A stretch of 64,000 nucleotides of DNA from Ruminococcus sp. Its GTDB lineage: Bacteria > Bacillota > Clostridia > Oscillospirales > Acutalibacteraceae. The position numbers were made by a program, and so were the translations under genes. Under the pieces are notes generated by a model. It saw only the letters and a program-made list of their open reading frames with translations. It was not told the origin of the DNA and did no database searches. Position 1 is the first letter of the stretch, and each line of letters begins with the position of its first letter. Shown one piece after another: positions 8,001 to 14,929 of the stretch. The stretch covers positions 1 through 64,000 of the forward strand of contig JAFSZY010000024.1 in NCBI GenBank assembly GCA_017458845.1, given 5' to 3'.

Positions 8001-8714
8001 TTAAGCGTCTGTGAGTGTGAAGCTGAGAGCCCACTGTACAGAGTTAGCAATAGCTGTTGTATTGTTTGTGTAGCAGTCTGTGTCTTCGCCGTCAGCGTAA
8101 GCTACTACATAATAGTGCTTAACTGTTGCGCCTGAAGCTGCATAAGCAACAGCAGAACCAAGATCCTCTGCTGTGCCGCTTGTCATAGCAGAAGCGTCCT
8201 TGTTAGCGCCGAGGAGATTACCGTCAGCAGCGTCAACTACTGCGAGGTGGATGAAAGAGTCAGTTAATGTACCTGTAGCTGTAACCTGAGCCTGTACTGT
8301 ACCAGCCTTTGCGCTATCCGACTTAACCCAGATTTCGTCTACAACGTAGTATGTGCCTTCACCATCAGCTACTGTTACATAATCGCCTGTCTTAGCTGAT
8401 GCGCTAGCAGCAGCACCGTCAGCGTACTTACAAGTAGCAACACCTGATGTACCAAATGTTAAAGTAGCGGGGTTGAGTACTACAGGAGTTGATGCGCTAC
8501 CCATGTCAACGAGATCAACGTCTGTGCTCCAGTTGTTGTTGTCTAATGAGATTAAGAGACCACCAGGAGTAGAAGCCTTTACGTTGACTGTGTCAGCTGT
8601 AACTACACGGTTGATTGAGTACCATGCGAATGTTGCGGAGCCTAAAGCTACGAGAGCAACGAGAAGCATAGCGATTGAAGATAATAACATCTTCGATCTT
8701 TTTGTTGTTTTCAT
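8001..8714 (-). CDS. SipW-type exported protein, candidate major fibre subunit, 237 aa
   Basis: A short basic start (MKTTKRSK), a hydrophobic stretch at 9-29, and a textbook SipW-type motif ATFAWY at 27-32. The mature part is about 205 residues, Ala/Thr/Ser/Asp-rich with very few Lys or Arg, as in secreted pilin-like or TasA/camelysin proteins. The ribosome site AAGGAGGATT is the best in the locus and codon use looks highly biased, which fits high expression. It lacks the W-x-E-G-x-D signature of its larger neighbours, so it may be the main repeating subunit and they minor ones. The role is inferred; the motif is seen. Confidence 0.75.
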   Translation of the reverse strand: MKTTKRSKMLLSSIAMLLVALVALGSATFAWYSINRVVTADTVNVKASTPGGLLISLDNNNWSTDVDLVDMGSASTPVVLNPATLTFGTSGVATCKYADGAAASASAKTGDYVTVADGEGTYYVVDEIWVKSDSAKAGTVQAQVTATGTLTDSFIHLAVVDAADGNLLGANKDASAMTSGTAEDLGSAVAYAASGATVKHYYVVAYADGEDTDCYTNNTTAIANSVQWALSFTLTDA

Positions 8715-8769
8715 AAGAGAATCCTCCTTAAAATTTTTGCCGATTTGTTCGGCTGTTTTAAAATATTTA

Positions 8770-8820
8770 TTTTACGTTCGATTTAATCGCTCAGCAATTC
8801 GTTCAAATCGGACGTTAAAA
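8770..8820 (-). promoter_or_regulatory. Long inverted repeat in the leader of the 8001-8714 gene
   Basis: TTTTACGTTCGATTT at the left and AAATCGGACGTTAAAA at the right form an imperfect 15-base stem with a loop of about 20 bases, 55 bases before the ATG. It could be an mRNA stabiliser, an attenuator or the end of a repeat. There is no U-run consistent with a simple terminator towards the gene. Confidence 0.4.
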
Positions 8821-8887
8821 TACGAACATTGTGCAGAAGTTCGCGTGACCTGTATTTAAGTATATTAGGTGGTCCGCTTCGCTTCGT

Positions 8888-9098
8888 GACCCCCTCTGCT
8901 CACTTCGTTCGCTTCTCCCCCAAGGGGGAGACAAGAAGTCAGTTCCTCACTTTACTGCGGGTGGGGAGACTGGGGGAGTGTATCAAAAATTGGTTTTTGT
9001 TCCTGTGTCGCCCCTCTTAACGTATAGGCAAAGCCGCACGTTCTCGGCGCCCCCTTGGGGGAGCTGGCAGCGCTTTTGCGCTGACTGAGGGGGTCACA
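8888..9098. repeat. Two outward-facing palindromic repeat units without a gene
   Basis: The unit at about 8888-8932 is in minus orientation and the unit at 9049-9098 in plus orientation (CCCCCTTGGGGG palindrome, hairpin, AGGGGGTCAC tail). The palindromes face inward and the GTGACCCCC tails lie outside. About 115 bases between them hold no recognisable gene. The arrangement matches the DUF559-fragment element at 9971-10362 and looks like an emptied version. Confidence 0.75.
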
Positions 9099-9115
9099 TA
9101 AGTCGATTTTTTGAC

Positions 9116-9931
9116 TTATGATTTTTCCTCTTCCCCGTTCACACTATAAGTAATCTGGCTGCGGATATGTCCGCCGCGGATAGCGTCAACGCACTCCTTG
9201 TCGTTGCCCTCTATCCAGATGACAACGGTGTATTTATCCTGAGATTTAGCTTTGAGGGAGGTTTTGGGAATGTTGAAAATGGTATCGTTGGTTTTCCACT
9301 TTGTGGCGTCGGTCTCCGCCTGCTTGCGGTCGCTGAACTTAGCCTTGGCGTAGACTGCCTCCTTGCCGTTCTTTATTATCATAATACGGGTCGCCTCGTC
9401 GGCGCTCTTGCTGGCGCCCGTGAGGGTCATAGTGGTCTCATAGTCGAGGTTCTGGTCGCCCGTGTTCCTGAGATAGAAGGTATAGGCGAGGTAGTTCTTG
9501 CCGTTGTGGGAGCCGTCCTCTTTGTCGAGTCCTTTGGGCAGCCACGCCTTGGTGATGTTGGTGACCTCTTTGACGCTGCCGCCGTTGAGCTTTGTCGCGC
9601 CGTCCTTGAAGTCTGCCGACTCGGAAAGCAGGATGGTCTTGCCGGGTTCGCCGTTCTCGACAGAAACTACAAGATCGCCCCACTGGGTGGTGAGCATCGA
9701 GATTATGTAGATTATGAGCAGAACCGCCACAAGTGTGCCGAGGATGATGCCGTAACGGCGCTTGCGCTTTTTCGCCTGAGCTATCTCTTTGGCGTTGTCC
9801 TGCGCGTGAAAATGGTCGTAGACCGAGGATTTGTGGTCTTTTGCCGCGTCAACCTCGTGCTTGTGGCCTATCTTCGCGACTTCTTGCGGAGTGACGAGCT
9901 CTTCAGTTTTTTTCTTTTTTCCAAATGCCAT
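9116..9931 (-). CDS. Membrane-anchored TasA-like protein with cytosolic tail, 271 aa
   Basis: It begins with about 60 hydrophilic residues rich in Lys, His and Gln, then KKRKRRYG and a transmembrane segment at about 61-80, then an extracellular domain of about 190 residues. The C-terminal part carries VVIWIEGNDKEC (about 236-247), the same signature as in three other proteins of the locus. The long cytosolic tail and the missing AWY motif suggest it stays in the membrane, perhaps as the base or anchor of the fibre and a link to the cytosolic ATPase. A ribosome site (AAAGGAG) precedes the ATG. Function is inferred from context only. Confidence 0.7.
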   Translation of the reverse strand: MAFGKKKKTEELVTPQEVAKIGHKHEVDAAKDHKSSVYDHFHAQDNAKEIAQAKKRKRRYGIILGTLVAVLLIIYIISMLTTQWGDLVVSVENGEPGKTILLSESADFKDGATKLNGGSVKEVTNITKAWLPKGLDKEDGSHNGKNYLAYTFYLRNTGDQNLDYETTMTLTGASKSADEATRIMIIKNGKEAVYAKAKFSDRKQAETDATKWKTNDTIFNIPKTSLKAKSQDKYTVVIWIEGNDKECVDAIRGGHIRSQITYSVNGEEEKS

Positions 9932-9970
9932 TTTCGAGATTCACTCCTTTAAAGTTGCTATGGAGGTAAC

Positions 9971-10362
9971 GTGACCCCCTTTTTCTGCGCATCGGGTGGT
10001 CCGCTTCGCTTCGTGACCCCCTCTGCTCACTTCGTTCGCTTCTCCCCCAAGGGGGAGACGAGAAGTTGCGGCTATAACTTTACGTTAGGTGTTTAGTGAT
10101 TTCATCACAATAGAAATCTACAATATATATATCAATTACTTTTTGTCGTCTAAAATGTACTGGTAAAATCCTTAGAAAACTATACCACAATCGCCGTTCC
10201 TGCTCGGTCATATTTTTTCTTAACAATCGAGCCTTATTGGTAAGTTCGGGGTTGCCCAATACTTTTGGTTTATACATAGTCTATACTCCGAACGTACAGA
10301 AAGGAACGGGATTCCTGTTGCCCCCTTGGGGGAAATGTCCGCTTGCGGACAAAGGGGGTCAC
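9971..10362. repeat. Palindromic-repeat element carrying a truncated DUF559 gene
   Basis: The left part (9971-10062) holds a minus-orientation unit with an extra GTGACCCCC tail copy. The right part (10319-10362) is a plus-orientation unit with CCCCCTTGGGGG, a GTCCGC...GCGGAC hairpin and AGGGGGTCAC. Between them lies the broken DUF559 gene. Unit polarity is opposite to that of the 5349-5830 and 35374-35850 elements. Confidence 0.75.
10080..10277 (-). pseudogene. Truncated DUF559 endonuclease-like gene, 65 codons
   Basis: The N-terminal half of a DUF559 protein is intact (LRKNMTEQERRLWYSFL, then YIVDFYCDE) but the reading frame ends a few residues later. The LVIELDG catalytic segment and the whole C-terminal half are missing. 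The break point lies at the repeat unit, so an internal deletion of the element is likely. It is very similar to the intact copies at 5402-5770 and 35422-35817. Presumed inactive. Confidence 0.75.
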
Positions 10363-10380
10363 ATATGACGCTTTATCGAC

Positions 10381-11145
10381 TTATGATTCCTGTTCTTCAG
10401 CTTCCTCCGCCTGCGGCGCCTCCTCAGGCTTTGGCTCCTCTTTTTTCTCCTGCTGAGCGAGGTATTCCTCGATAGCCTTCTGCTTTTGCTCCTCGGAAAG
10501 GTCTGCGTTCTGAATCATTTCCTGAGCCTTTTTGAGTGTTTTCTCCTTGTTATAGGCTACGATATTGATAACAACGCGAACTGCCTGATAGAGGAAGAAT
10601 ATAATCATCGGCAGCAGGATTATGAGGAAGAAGCCGAGACTTGTCTGGAGATAAGCAATGAAATCGCCGAGACCTCCGATTTTGGAACCGTGGTATGTAG
10701 CGACGATGTCCATTTTTGAAACATCCTGCCAAGCGTTAGCCTTGGGGTCCTGGTCGTAGGTCGAGTTTGCGTCGCCCTTGGTCTGGAAGGTGCCGTCTTT
10801 GTTAACTTTATAGATTCTATGGGTTACGAAGTCGTCCTGCTCATCCTTGTCGATGTCGATTCCTCTGAGCTTGAAGGTTACTACGTCGCCGACCTTATAC
10901 TCGGCTTCCGCCTTGTTCTCAACTACATCGCACAGGAGCAAGTCGCCCTTGGAAAAATCGTCGTCCTTATCGCCTTTCATCGAGTCGGAAAGAACCGAAA
11001 TAGGCGCTTTACCAAACACAGAGGGGACGCCGTCGTCGCCCTTTGTGCCTAATACCATAGTGAGTATCAACACTGAAATTATGAGAATGCAAACGACTAA
11101 TACGTCAACTATGACATTGAGAACCTTTGTAAGTTTACTTTTCAT
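10381..11145 (-). CDS. sipW: SipW-type signal peptidase I, 254 aa
   Basis: A membrane serine protease of family S26B that cleaves the signal peptides of TasA-like proteins. It has an N-terminal transmembrane segment (about 9-33), nucleophile Ser55 in SDSM, His109 in VTHRIY where typical bacterial enzymes have Lys, and the box GDANSTYDQDP (124-134). A second transmembrane segment (about 168-188) and a charged Glu/Lys tail complete it. The Ser/His form is that of ER-type and SipW peptidases. It sits in the same minus-strand run as its likely substrates (8001-8714, 11674-12486 and others). The 60-residue acidic tail is longer than in Bacillus SipW. The active-site residues are visible, so the call is firm; substrate choice is inferred. 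Confidence 0.9.
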   Translation of the reverse strand: MKSKLTKVLNVIVDVLVVCILIISVLILTMVLGTKGDDGVPSVFGKAPISVLSDSMKGDKDDDFSKGDLLLCDVVENKAEAEYKVGDVVTFKLRGIDIDKDEQDDFVTHRIYKVNKDGTFQTKGDANSTYDQDPKANAWQDVSKMDIVATYHGSKIGGLGDFIAYLQTSLGFFLIILLPMIIFFLYQAVRVVINIVAYNKEKTLKKAQEMIQNADLSEEQKQKAIEEYLAQQEKKEEPKPEEAPQAEEAEEQES

Positions 11146-11182
11146 TGTTTTAATTTCTCCTTATTTTCCATTACCTTTTTAT

Positions 11183-11672
11183 AAGTTGAAAGTGGAAAGT
11201 CGAAAGTGGAAAGTTAATTTTCCTTATTTACTCCCCTTCTTTTTTCCATTCTTTCACTTTCAATATTGTATCTTGTAGTTTTGACTATAGATGTCAAAAT
11301 CTTTTCTATTTCACTGGCATCCTCATATATTGAATCAAATTCTTTATTTGTTAAATAATCAGATTCATAAAGAAGTCGTAACCAATGCTTTGTTTCAGCT
11401 GCTTCTTTAAGCGCTATATTCATCTTATTTGCAAAATCATTTTTGCTGCTGCCTTGTAGAGCTTCGTTGACGTTAGCGGAAACACTCGTTCCCGAACGAT
11501 AAATTTGTATGGAGATAACATTTTCGTGTTTAGTTGATTTAAGGTATCGGCTAAGTTTAATTATACGTACCGAAAAAGCTTCACTTTTTCTTCTGATGAT
11601 ACTCTCAGACATCTAACACTCAACTTTCAACTATTAACTAACTATCAACTCTCAACTATCAACTTTCAACTT
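11183..11672. repeat. TIR element carrying a four-helix-bundle gene
   Basis: Perfect 11-base ends AAGTTGAAAGT (11183-11193) and ACTTTCAACTT (11662-11672) are inverted. Just inside each end are tandem variants of the same short word (GAAAGTGGAAAGT on the left, CAACTATCAACT on the right). The element holds one gene (11214-11612) and its right end lies one base from the stop codon of the preceding exported-protein gene. It is a candidate mobile unit within the operon. Confidence 0.65.
11214..11612 (-). CDS. Four-helix bundle protein (S23/IVP-like), 132 aa
   Basis: It matches the small four-helix-bundle family first known from proteins encoded in 23S rRNA intervening sequences and related to Avd of diversity-generating retroelements. 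Typical segments are IIKLSRYLKSTKHENVI, QIYRSGTSVSANVNEA and ALKEAAETKHWLRLL. It is helical throughout with no signal or catalytic motif. No ribosome site is evident before the ATG, and gene and flanks form one repeat-bounded unit inserted between the fibre gene and sipW. Function is unknown; it may bind nucleic acid. No reverse transcriptase or variable repeat is nearby, so a DGR is not supported. Confidence 0.85.
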   Translation of the reverse strand: MSESIIRRKSEAFSVRIIKLSRYLKSTKHENVISIQIYRSGTSVSANVNEALQGSSKNDFANKMNIALKEAAETKHWLRLLYESDYLTNKEFDSIYEDASEIEKILTSIVKTTRYNIESERMEKRRGVNKEN

Positions 11673-11673
11673 A

Positions 11674-12486
11674 CTATGAAATAGGATTATTCTTATCGTC
11701 GCAGCCTACGAACGACATACGAACCGAGAGGTTAGCGTCCTGAACGTCGTTGTCACACTGGGGATCCTCGCCCTCCATCCAAAGCCTGAACGTAACCTTT
11801 TTGGGTGTGAGCTTCTCGAGGTGGAAGAGGTTGTTTTCGTCGCTGTATTTCATTTCGCCCGAGGGCAAATCGAATGTTGTCAGTCTGGTAACAGAGGCTC
11901 CCTTGTTGGGCTCCCATGTTTTAACTCCGTCGGATGAGTCCTCAGTCTGGAAGTCAATACGTATAGCCTGAGTGATCTCGGACTTGGGAGCGGAGGAAGA
12001 GCTGCTTACGCGGGTACCTTCTTTATTACTGTTTTCCTCGCCTGTTTCGGTAGTGAGGTGAACCCACATTTCCTTGGTAGCGATAAAGTAGCACTCAATC
12101 TCGAGGTAGGACGCGTCGTCGTTGGGCTTTGCCTCAGTGCCGTACTGATAAGTAAACCGAGAGCCGTTATTTGTGGTAACAGGATAAAGAATCATCTTGT
12201 CAAGCGAAGTGTCGTACTTGCGAAGGTGCTGGTTCATCATCTCGTTGGTGATTTCAAAAACATATTGGTCAATGTCAGAGCCGTGGTTCTGCATAGACAC
12301 GCGAAGCTCTTCGCCCGTGCTTATTTTGAGCTCAAAGTCGTTTACACCCGCAAATGTATTGACCGTGAACCACGCGAACGTAGCGGTGGAGAGTCCGAGA
12401 ATTGCAAGAATAGACAGGAAGGCAATTAATCTCTTTCTTTTACGGAGTCTTTTTCGGTTTTTCTTAATATAGGTTTTTAAAGACAC
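11674..12486 (-). CDS. SipW-type/TasA-like exported protein, first gene of the fibre operon, 270 aa
   Basis: A very basic N-terminus (KKNRKRLRKRKR) is followed by a hydrophobic run and ATFAWF at 35-40, the SipW-type signal motif. The mature domain of about 230 residues ends with RLWMEGEDPQC (about 234-244) and a final beta-rich stretch, the signature shared in this locus. The start is taken as the GTG at 12486 because AGGAGGG lies five bases upstream; the in-frame ATG at 12534 has no such site and would add 16 unlikely residues. A consensus promoter lies at 12565-12594. It is probably a subunit or cap of the surface fibre; the exact role is unknown. Confidence 0.75.
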   Translation of the reverse strand: MSLKTYIKKNRKRLRKRKRLIAFLSILAILGLSTATFAWFTVNTFAGVNDFELKISTGEELRVSMQNHGSDIDQYVFEITNEMMNQHLRKYDTSLDKMILYPVTTNNGSRFTYQYGTEAKPNDDASYLEIECYFIATKEMWVHLTTETGEENSNKEGTRVSSSSSAPKSEITQAIRIDFQTEDSSDGVKTWEPNKGASVTRLTTFDLPSGEMKYSDENNLFHLEKLTPKKVTFRLWMEGEDPQCDNDVQDANLSVRMSFVGCDDKNNPIS

Positions 12487-12564
12487 GTTATCCCTCCTGA
12501 ACTTCTCTATCATAACGTTAAGCGCCAGAGGCACTTATACACTACTTATATAATTAGCTATATA

Positions 12565-12594
12565 ATTTTACACTATTTTTGGTTGTAAAGTCAA
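12565..12594 (-). promoter_or_regulatory. SigmaA-type promoter of the fibre operon
   Basis: On the minus strand TTGACT (12589-12594) and TAAAAT (12565-12570) are 18 bases apart. The predicted start near 12558 gives a leader of about 70 bases to the GTG at 12486. It is the only strong promoter found before the 12.4-kb run of minus-strand genes. Confidence 0.6.
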
Positions 12595-12771
12595 TATTAT
12601 TTGTGCATATTTTTCAGGTTTGGGACAATTTTGTGCAACATTTTTAGCTGTTAGTAATAATAGACAAAAACTTTTTGTAAAATTTGTTTATTTCGCTAAT
12701 AGAATTATGGCGAGTTGAATAATTATCGTCCTTCGGTTTGTGAAAATTACATAAATATGGTGTTGGCAAAC

Positions 12772-12942
12772 AAAAAAGCCGACTCAAAAGTCAGCCCTGC
12801 TGTCATACTGAACCTCTCCCTGTCATCCTGAGTGTCAGCGAAGGAGCTTAAAGATTCTTCGTCGCTACGCTCCTCTGAATGACAAAATACGACGCTCCTC
12901 AGAATTGCACGAGGGGGCAGCTTTTGAACTGCCCCCTATGTG
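12772..12942 (-). repeat. Composite repeat, copy 1: hairpin, GTCATTCTGA/AAGATTCTTCG arms, terminator
   Basis: Read on the minus strand: a GGGGGCAG...CTGCCCCC hairpin, then GTCATTC...CGACGAAGAATCTTT, inverted arms CTTCGCTGACACTCAGGATGACAG, and a hairpin GGGCTGACTTTTGAGTCGGC followed by a U-run. The same modules in the same order make copy 2 at 17928-18077. The final hairpin is a functional-looking terminator just upstream of the fibre operon promoter. Confidence 0.75.
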
Positions 12943-12955
12943 TTGGATTTTGTAA

Positions 12956-14026
12956 TCAGCTTTGTCCGTATACGGCGTTTTCCAGCGCTGTTATACGCGG
13001 ATTCACAATTTCGGTCCAGCTCTCCGCCTGAAAGCCGGGAGCCACTCTTGTAACCTTACGAGCGAAAACCTGCTGTGTGTCTGTCTGCGTGATAATTTGA
13101 TATCCGTTGACATAGCGGAGCTCACAGGGCTTGCCTGAGGAGATTCCGACAGTAAACGACAGCGATGGCTGAATAGTAAACTGATATATTCCGCCGAGAG
13201 TGCAATAATCGCCCGAGTCAAAGAAATTCTGCGTGGACACTACCCCCAGATATTTCACAAAAACCGGAGTATCGGGAACGGTATCCACGATATTCTGCAG
13301 CTCTGGTGACAGCTTGGCGTAGGTGACGGAATTGTCCGCGAGCTTGGCGGTTGTGACCGCGTTGTCCGAGATTTTGTCCGCTGTAACAGCGTTGCCCGCT
13401 ATATTGGACGAAGCCACACTGTTTGGGGCGTTTTCCAGCTTGTTGCTGAGCGCCGCCGTTAGCGACACAATGGCGGACTGGCTCGCGGTAATATTAGCGG
13501 TATTGGCGGAGATATGAGCTTCGTCATCCGCAAGCCTGTCGGGAAAGCTGTTGTATGTACCTTTGAGCTGCTCGAGAGTCTCGGTCAGGATTGATGCTGA
13601 CTCAAGCTCGCTCTCGAGCTCGGCAATCTGCTCCTCAAGCTGCCCGCGCGGGATGATTCCCGTCTGTTCCTCGGGGGAATCGTAAACCTGCAGCTTGACG
13701 GTGTTGGACTTGCCGATGACGGTAGTGCCGCTTGTAATCTCGATGTAGAGCTTTAAAAACTGCGCCGCCGAGGTTATATCGCTTGTTATCGGAACAAAGC
13801 CCGTGAGGGGAATGCTGTTTTCGCTCCACGTAATCGGGTATATGATATAGCTTTTGTCAGGCAAAACAACGTGGAGATTAAACTCGCAGTCCTCGACGCG
13901 CTTGTCCCCGATGTAGGGATTCAGAGCCGTAACCTGAATTGAGTTGATGAGATTCTCGCCTTTGAAAACTTTCGCTGACTTTGAAATCGAAAGTTCCTTT
14001 TGGCTGTTTAGTTCAAGTTTAATCAT
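12956..14026 (-). CDS. BppU-like phage tail/baseplate protein, 356 aa, isolated
   Basis: The N-terminal ~120 residues resemble the BppU N-terminal (baseplate upper) domain of Gram-positive siphophages. A short coiled coil (about 128-160) follows, then tail-fibre-like repeats NAVTADKISDNAVTTAKLAD, then a C-terminal domain that may bind a receptor. The ATG follows GAAAGGA. No capsid, portal, tape measure, holin or lysin gene is nearby, so this is a single phage-derived gene. It may be a remnant, or a tail-like surface or bacteriocin component reused by the host. It looks intact and ends just before a terminator-bearing repeat. Confidence 0.65.
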   Translation of the reverse strand: MIKLELNSQKELSISKSAKVFKGENLINSIQVTALNPYIGDKRVEDCEFNLHVVLPDKSYIIYPITWSENSIPLTGFVPITSDITSAAQFLKLYIEITSGTTVIGKSNTVKLQVYDSPEEQTGIIPRGQLEEQIAELESELESASILTETLEQLKGTYNSFPDRLADDEAHISANTANITASQSAIVSLTAALSNKLENAPNSVASSNIAGNAVTADKISDNAVTTAKLADNSVTYAKLSPELQNIVDTVPDTPVFVKYLGVVSTQNFFDSGDYCTLGGIYQFTIQPSLSFTVGISSGKPCELRYVNGYQIITQTDTQQVFARKVTRVAPGFQAESWTEIVNPRITALENAVYGQS

Positions 14027-14093
14027 TAATGATATCCTTTCGTTTTGCTAAGTTTTAAAAAACACCTCCTACTATTCCCGCAAAAAACGAAAA

Positions 14094-14149
14094 AATTGCA
14101 TTGTTTAATGCAATTTCAAAGAAAAAGCGCCGAAAAATTTTTCAGCGCC
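14094..14149 (-). terminator. Two hairpins ending the LOG/DUF6472 transcript
   Basis: On the minus strand GGCGCTGAAAAATTTTTCGGCGC runs into a U-rich stretch (14126-14149), and a second stem ATTGCATTAAACAATGCAAT followed by U residues lies at about 14094-14115. They lie between the DUF6472-like gene and the phage-tail-like gene. Confidence 0.65.
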
Positions 14150-14165
14150 ATTGTTTCTATTATAT

Positions 14166-14339
14166 TCAGTTCTGTTTTTCGACTATTTTGTATTCATCAT
14201 AAAGTTGGAAGTAATGACAGTTGTCCATACTCCGGGACATAAATCGAGCCATTTCGTCCTCGTCGAGATTTACATCACAAAAGTAACACTCGTACTCGTC
14301 ATCATACACGTAGTGAGCGCAGCACTCGCAGGCAGGCAT
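14166..14339 (-). CDS. Small Cys-rich protein, DUF6472-like, 57 aa
   Basis: A short gene with a strong GGAGGAG ribosome site that overlaps the end of the LOG gene. The protein starts MPACECCAHYVYDDEYECYF, with paired cysteines, then NLDEDEMARFM and a C-terminal CHYFQLYDEYKIVEKQ. This pattern fits the DUF6472 family of Clostridia, small probable metal-binding proteins often found downstream of LOG genes. Function is unknown. Translation is probably coupled to the LOG gene. Confidence 0.8.
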   Translation of the reverse strand: MPACECCAHYVYDDEYECYFCDVNLDEDEMARFMSRSMDNCHYFQLYDEYKIVEKQN

Positions 14340-14341
14340 AG

Positions 14342-14917
14342 TTAATTCTCCTCCAAAAACTCATATTTGTCGTAAGAATACGGCTTGTAATTTTCAAGAT
14401 AATCAAAAACCGTATCTGCGCTGTCGGCAACAAAGTACAGAGCGCGGAATTTATCCGCCATAAATTTCTGGGATATCGCGGATTCCATAAGATTGATTAA
14501 CGGGTCATAGTATCCGTTTTCGTTAAAAATTATGATGGGTTTTGAATGTCGGCGGAGCTGTTTGAGTGTGAGCACCTCAAAGAACTCCTCGAAGGTGCCT
14601 ATTCCGCCCGGCAGAATGACAAAAGCGTCGCTCTTTTCCTCCATTATGAATTTGCGTTCGCGCATACTCTCGGTGTAAATCAGCTCGCAGTCGGTAAAGG
14701 TAACGTCTACTTCCTCAAAAAACGTGGGTATTACGCCAATGGCTTTGCCGCCCTTGGAGCGAACTCCGCGGGCTACCGCTCCCATTATTCCGTATTTGCC
14801 CGCGCCGAACACCAGGGTGTGGTCTTTCCCGGCGAGCGTTTCTCCAAACCTCTCGCCTGTCTGCAAATAGGCTTTGTCGATTGTTTCACTTGACGCGCAA
14901 AAAACGCAAATTTTCAT
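14342..14917 (-). CDS. LOG family protein, 191 aa
   Basis: A Rossmann-fold protein of the TIGR00730/LOG family. The plant and some bacterial members remove ribose 5-phosphate from cytokinin or nucleotide 5'-monophosphates. The signature PGGIGTFEE (103-111) and the MRERK segment (85-89) that binds phosphate are both present, and the length is typical. Its true substrate in Clostridia is not known, possibly AMP or modified nucleotides. It is followed without a gap by the DUF6472-like gene. Confidence 0.9.
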   Translation of the reverse strand: MKICVFCASSETIDKAYLQTGERFGETLAGKDHTLVFGAGKYGIMGAVARGVRSKGGKAIGVIPTFFEEVDVTFTDCELIYTESMRERKFIMEEKSDAFVILPGGIGTFEEFFEVLTLKQLRRHSKPIIIFNENGYYDPLINLMESAISQKFMADKFRALYFVADSADTVFDYLENYKPYSYDKYEFLEEN

Positions 14918-14929
14918 ATTAATCTGTCC

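Larger units (their letters stand above)
12487..12955. other. Gap with operon promoter and a composite repeat
   Basis: No gene is supported. 12487-12600 is the leader and promoter of the fibre operon. 12600-12770 is AT-rich with nothing recognisable. 12772-12942 is the terminator-flanked composite repeat. Confidence 0.7.

Noticed and set aside
11183..11672. CRISPR array or diversity-generating retroelement
   Set aside because: The tandem words are short and degenerate without spacers, and no cas gene, reverse transcriptase or template/variable repeat pair is present.
12487..12534. ATG start at 12534 for the first fibre gene
   Set aside because: The GTG at 12486 has a strong AGGAGGG site with ideal spacing and gives a normal signal peptide.
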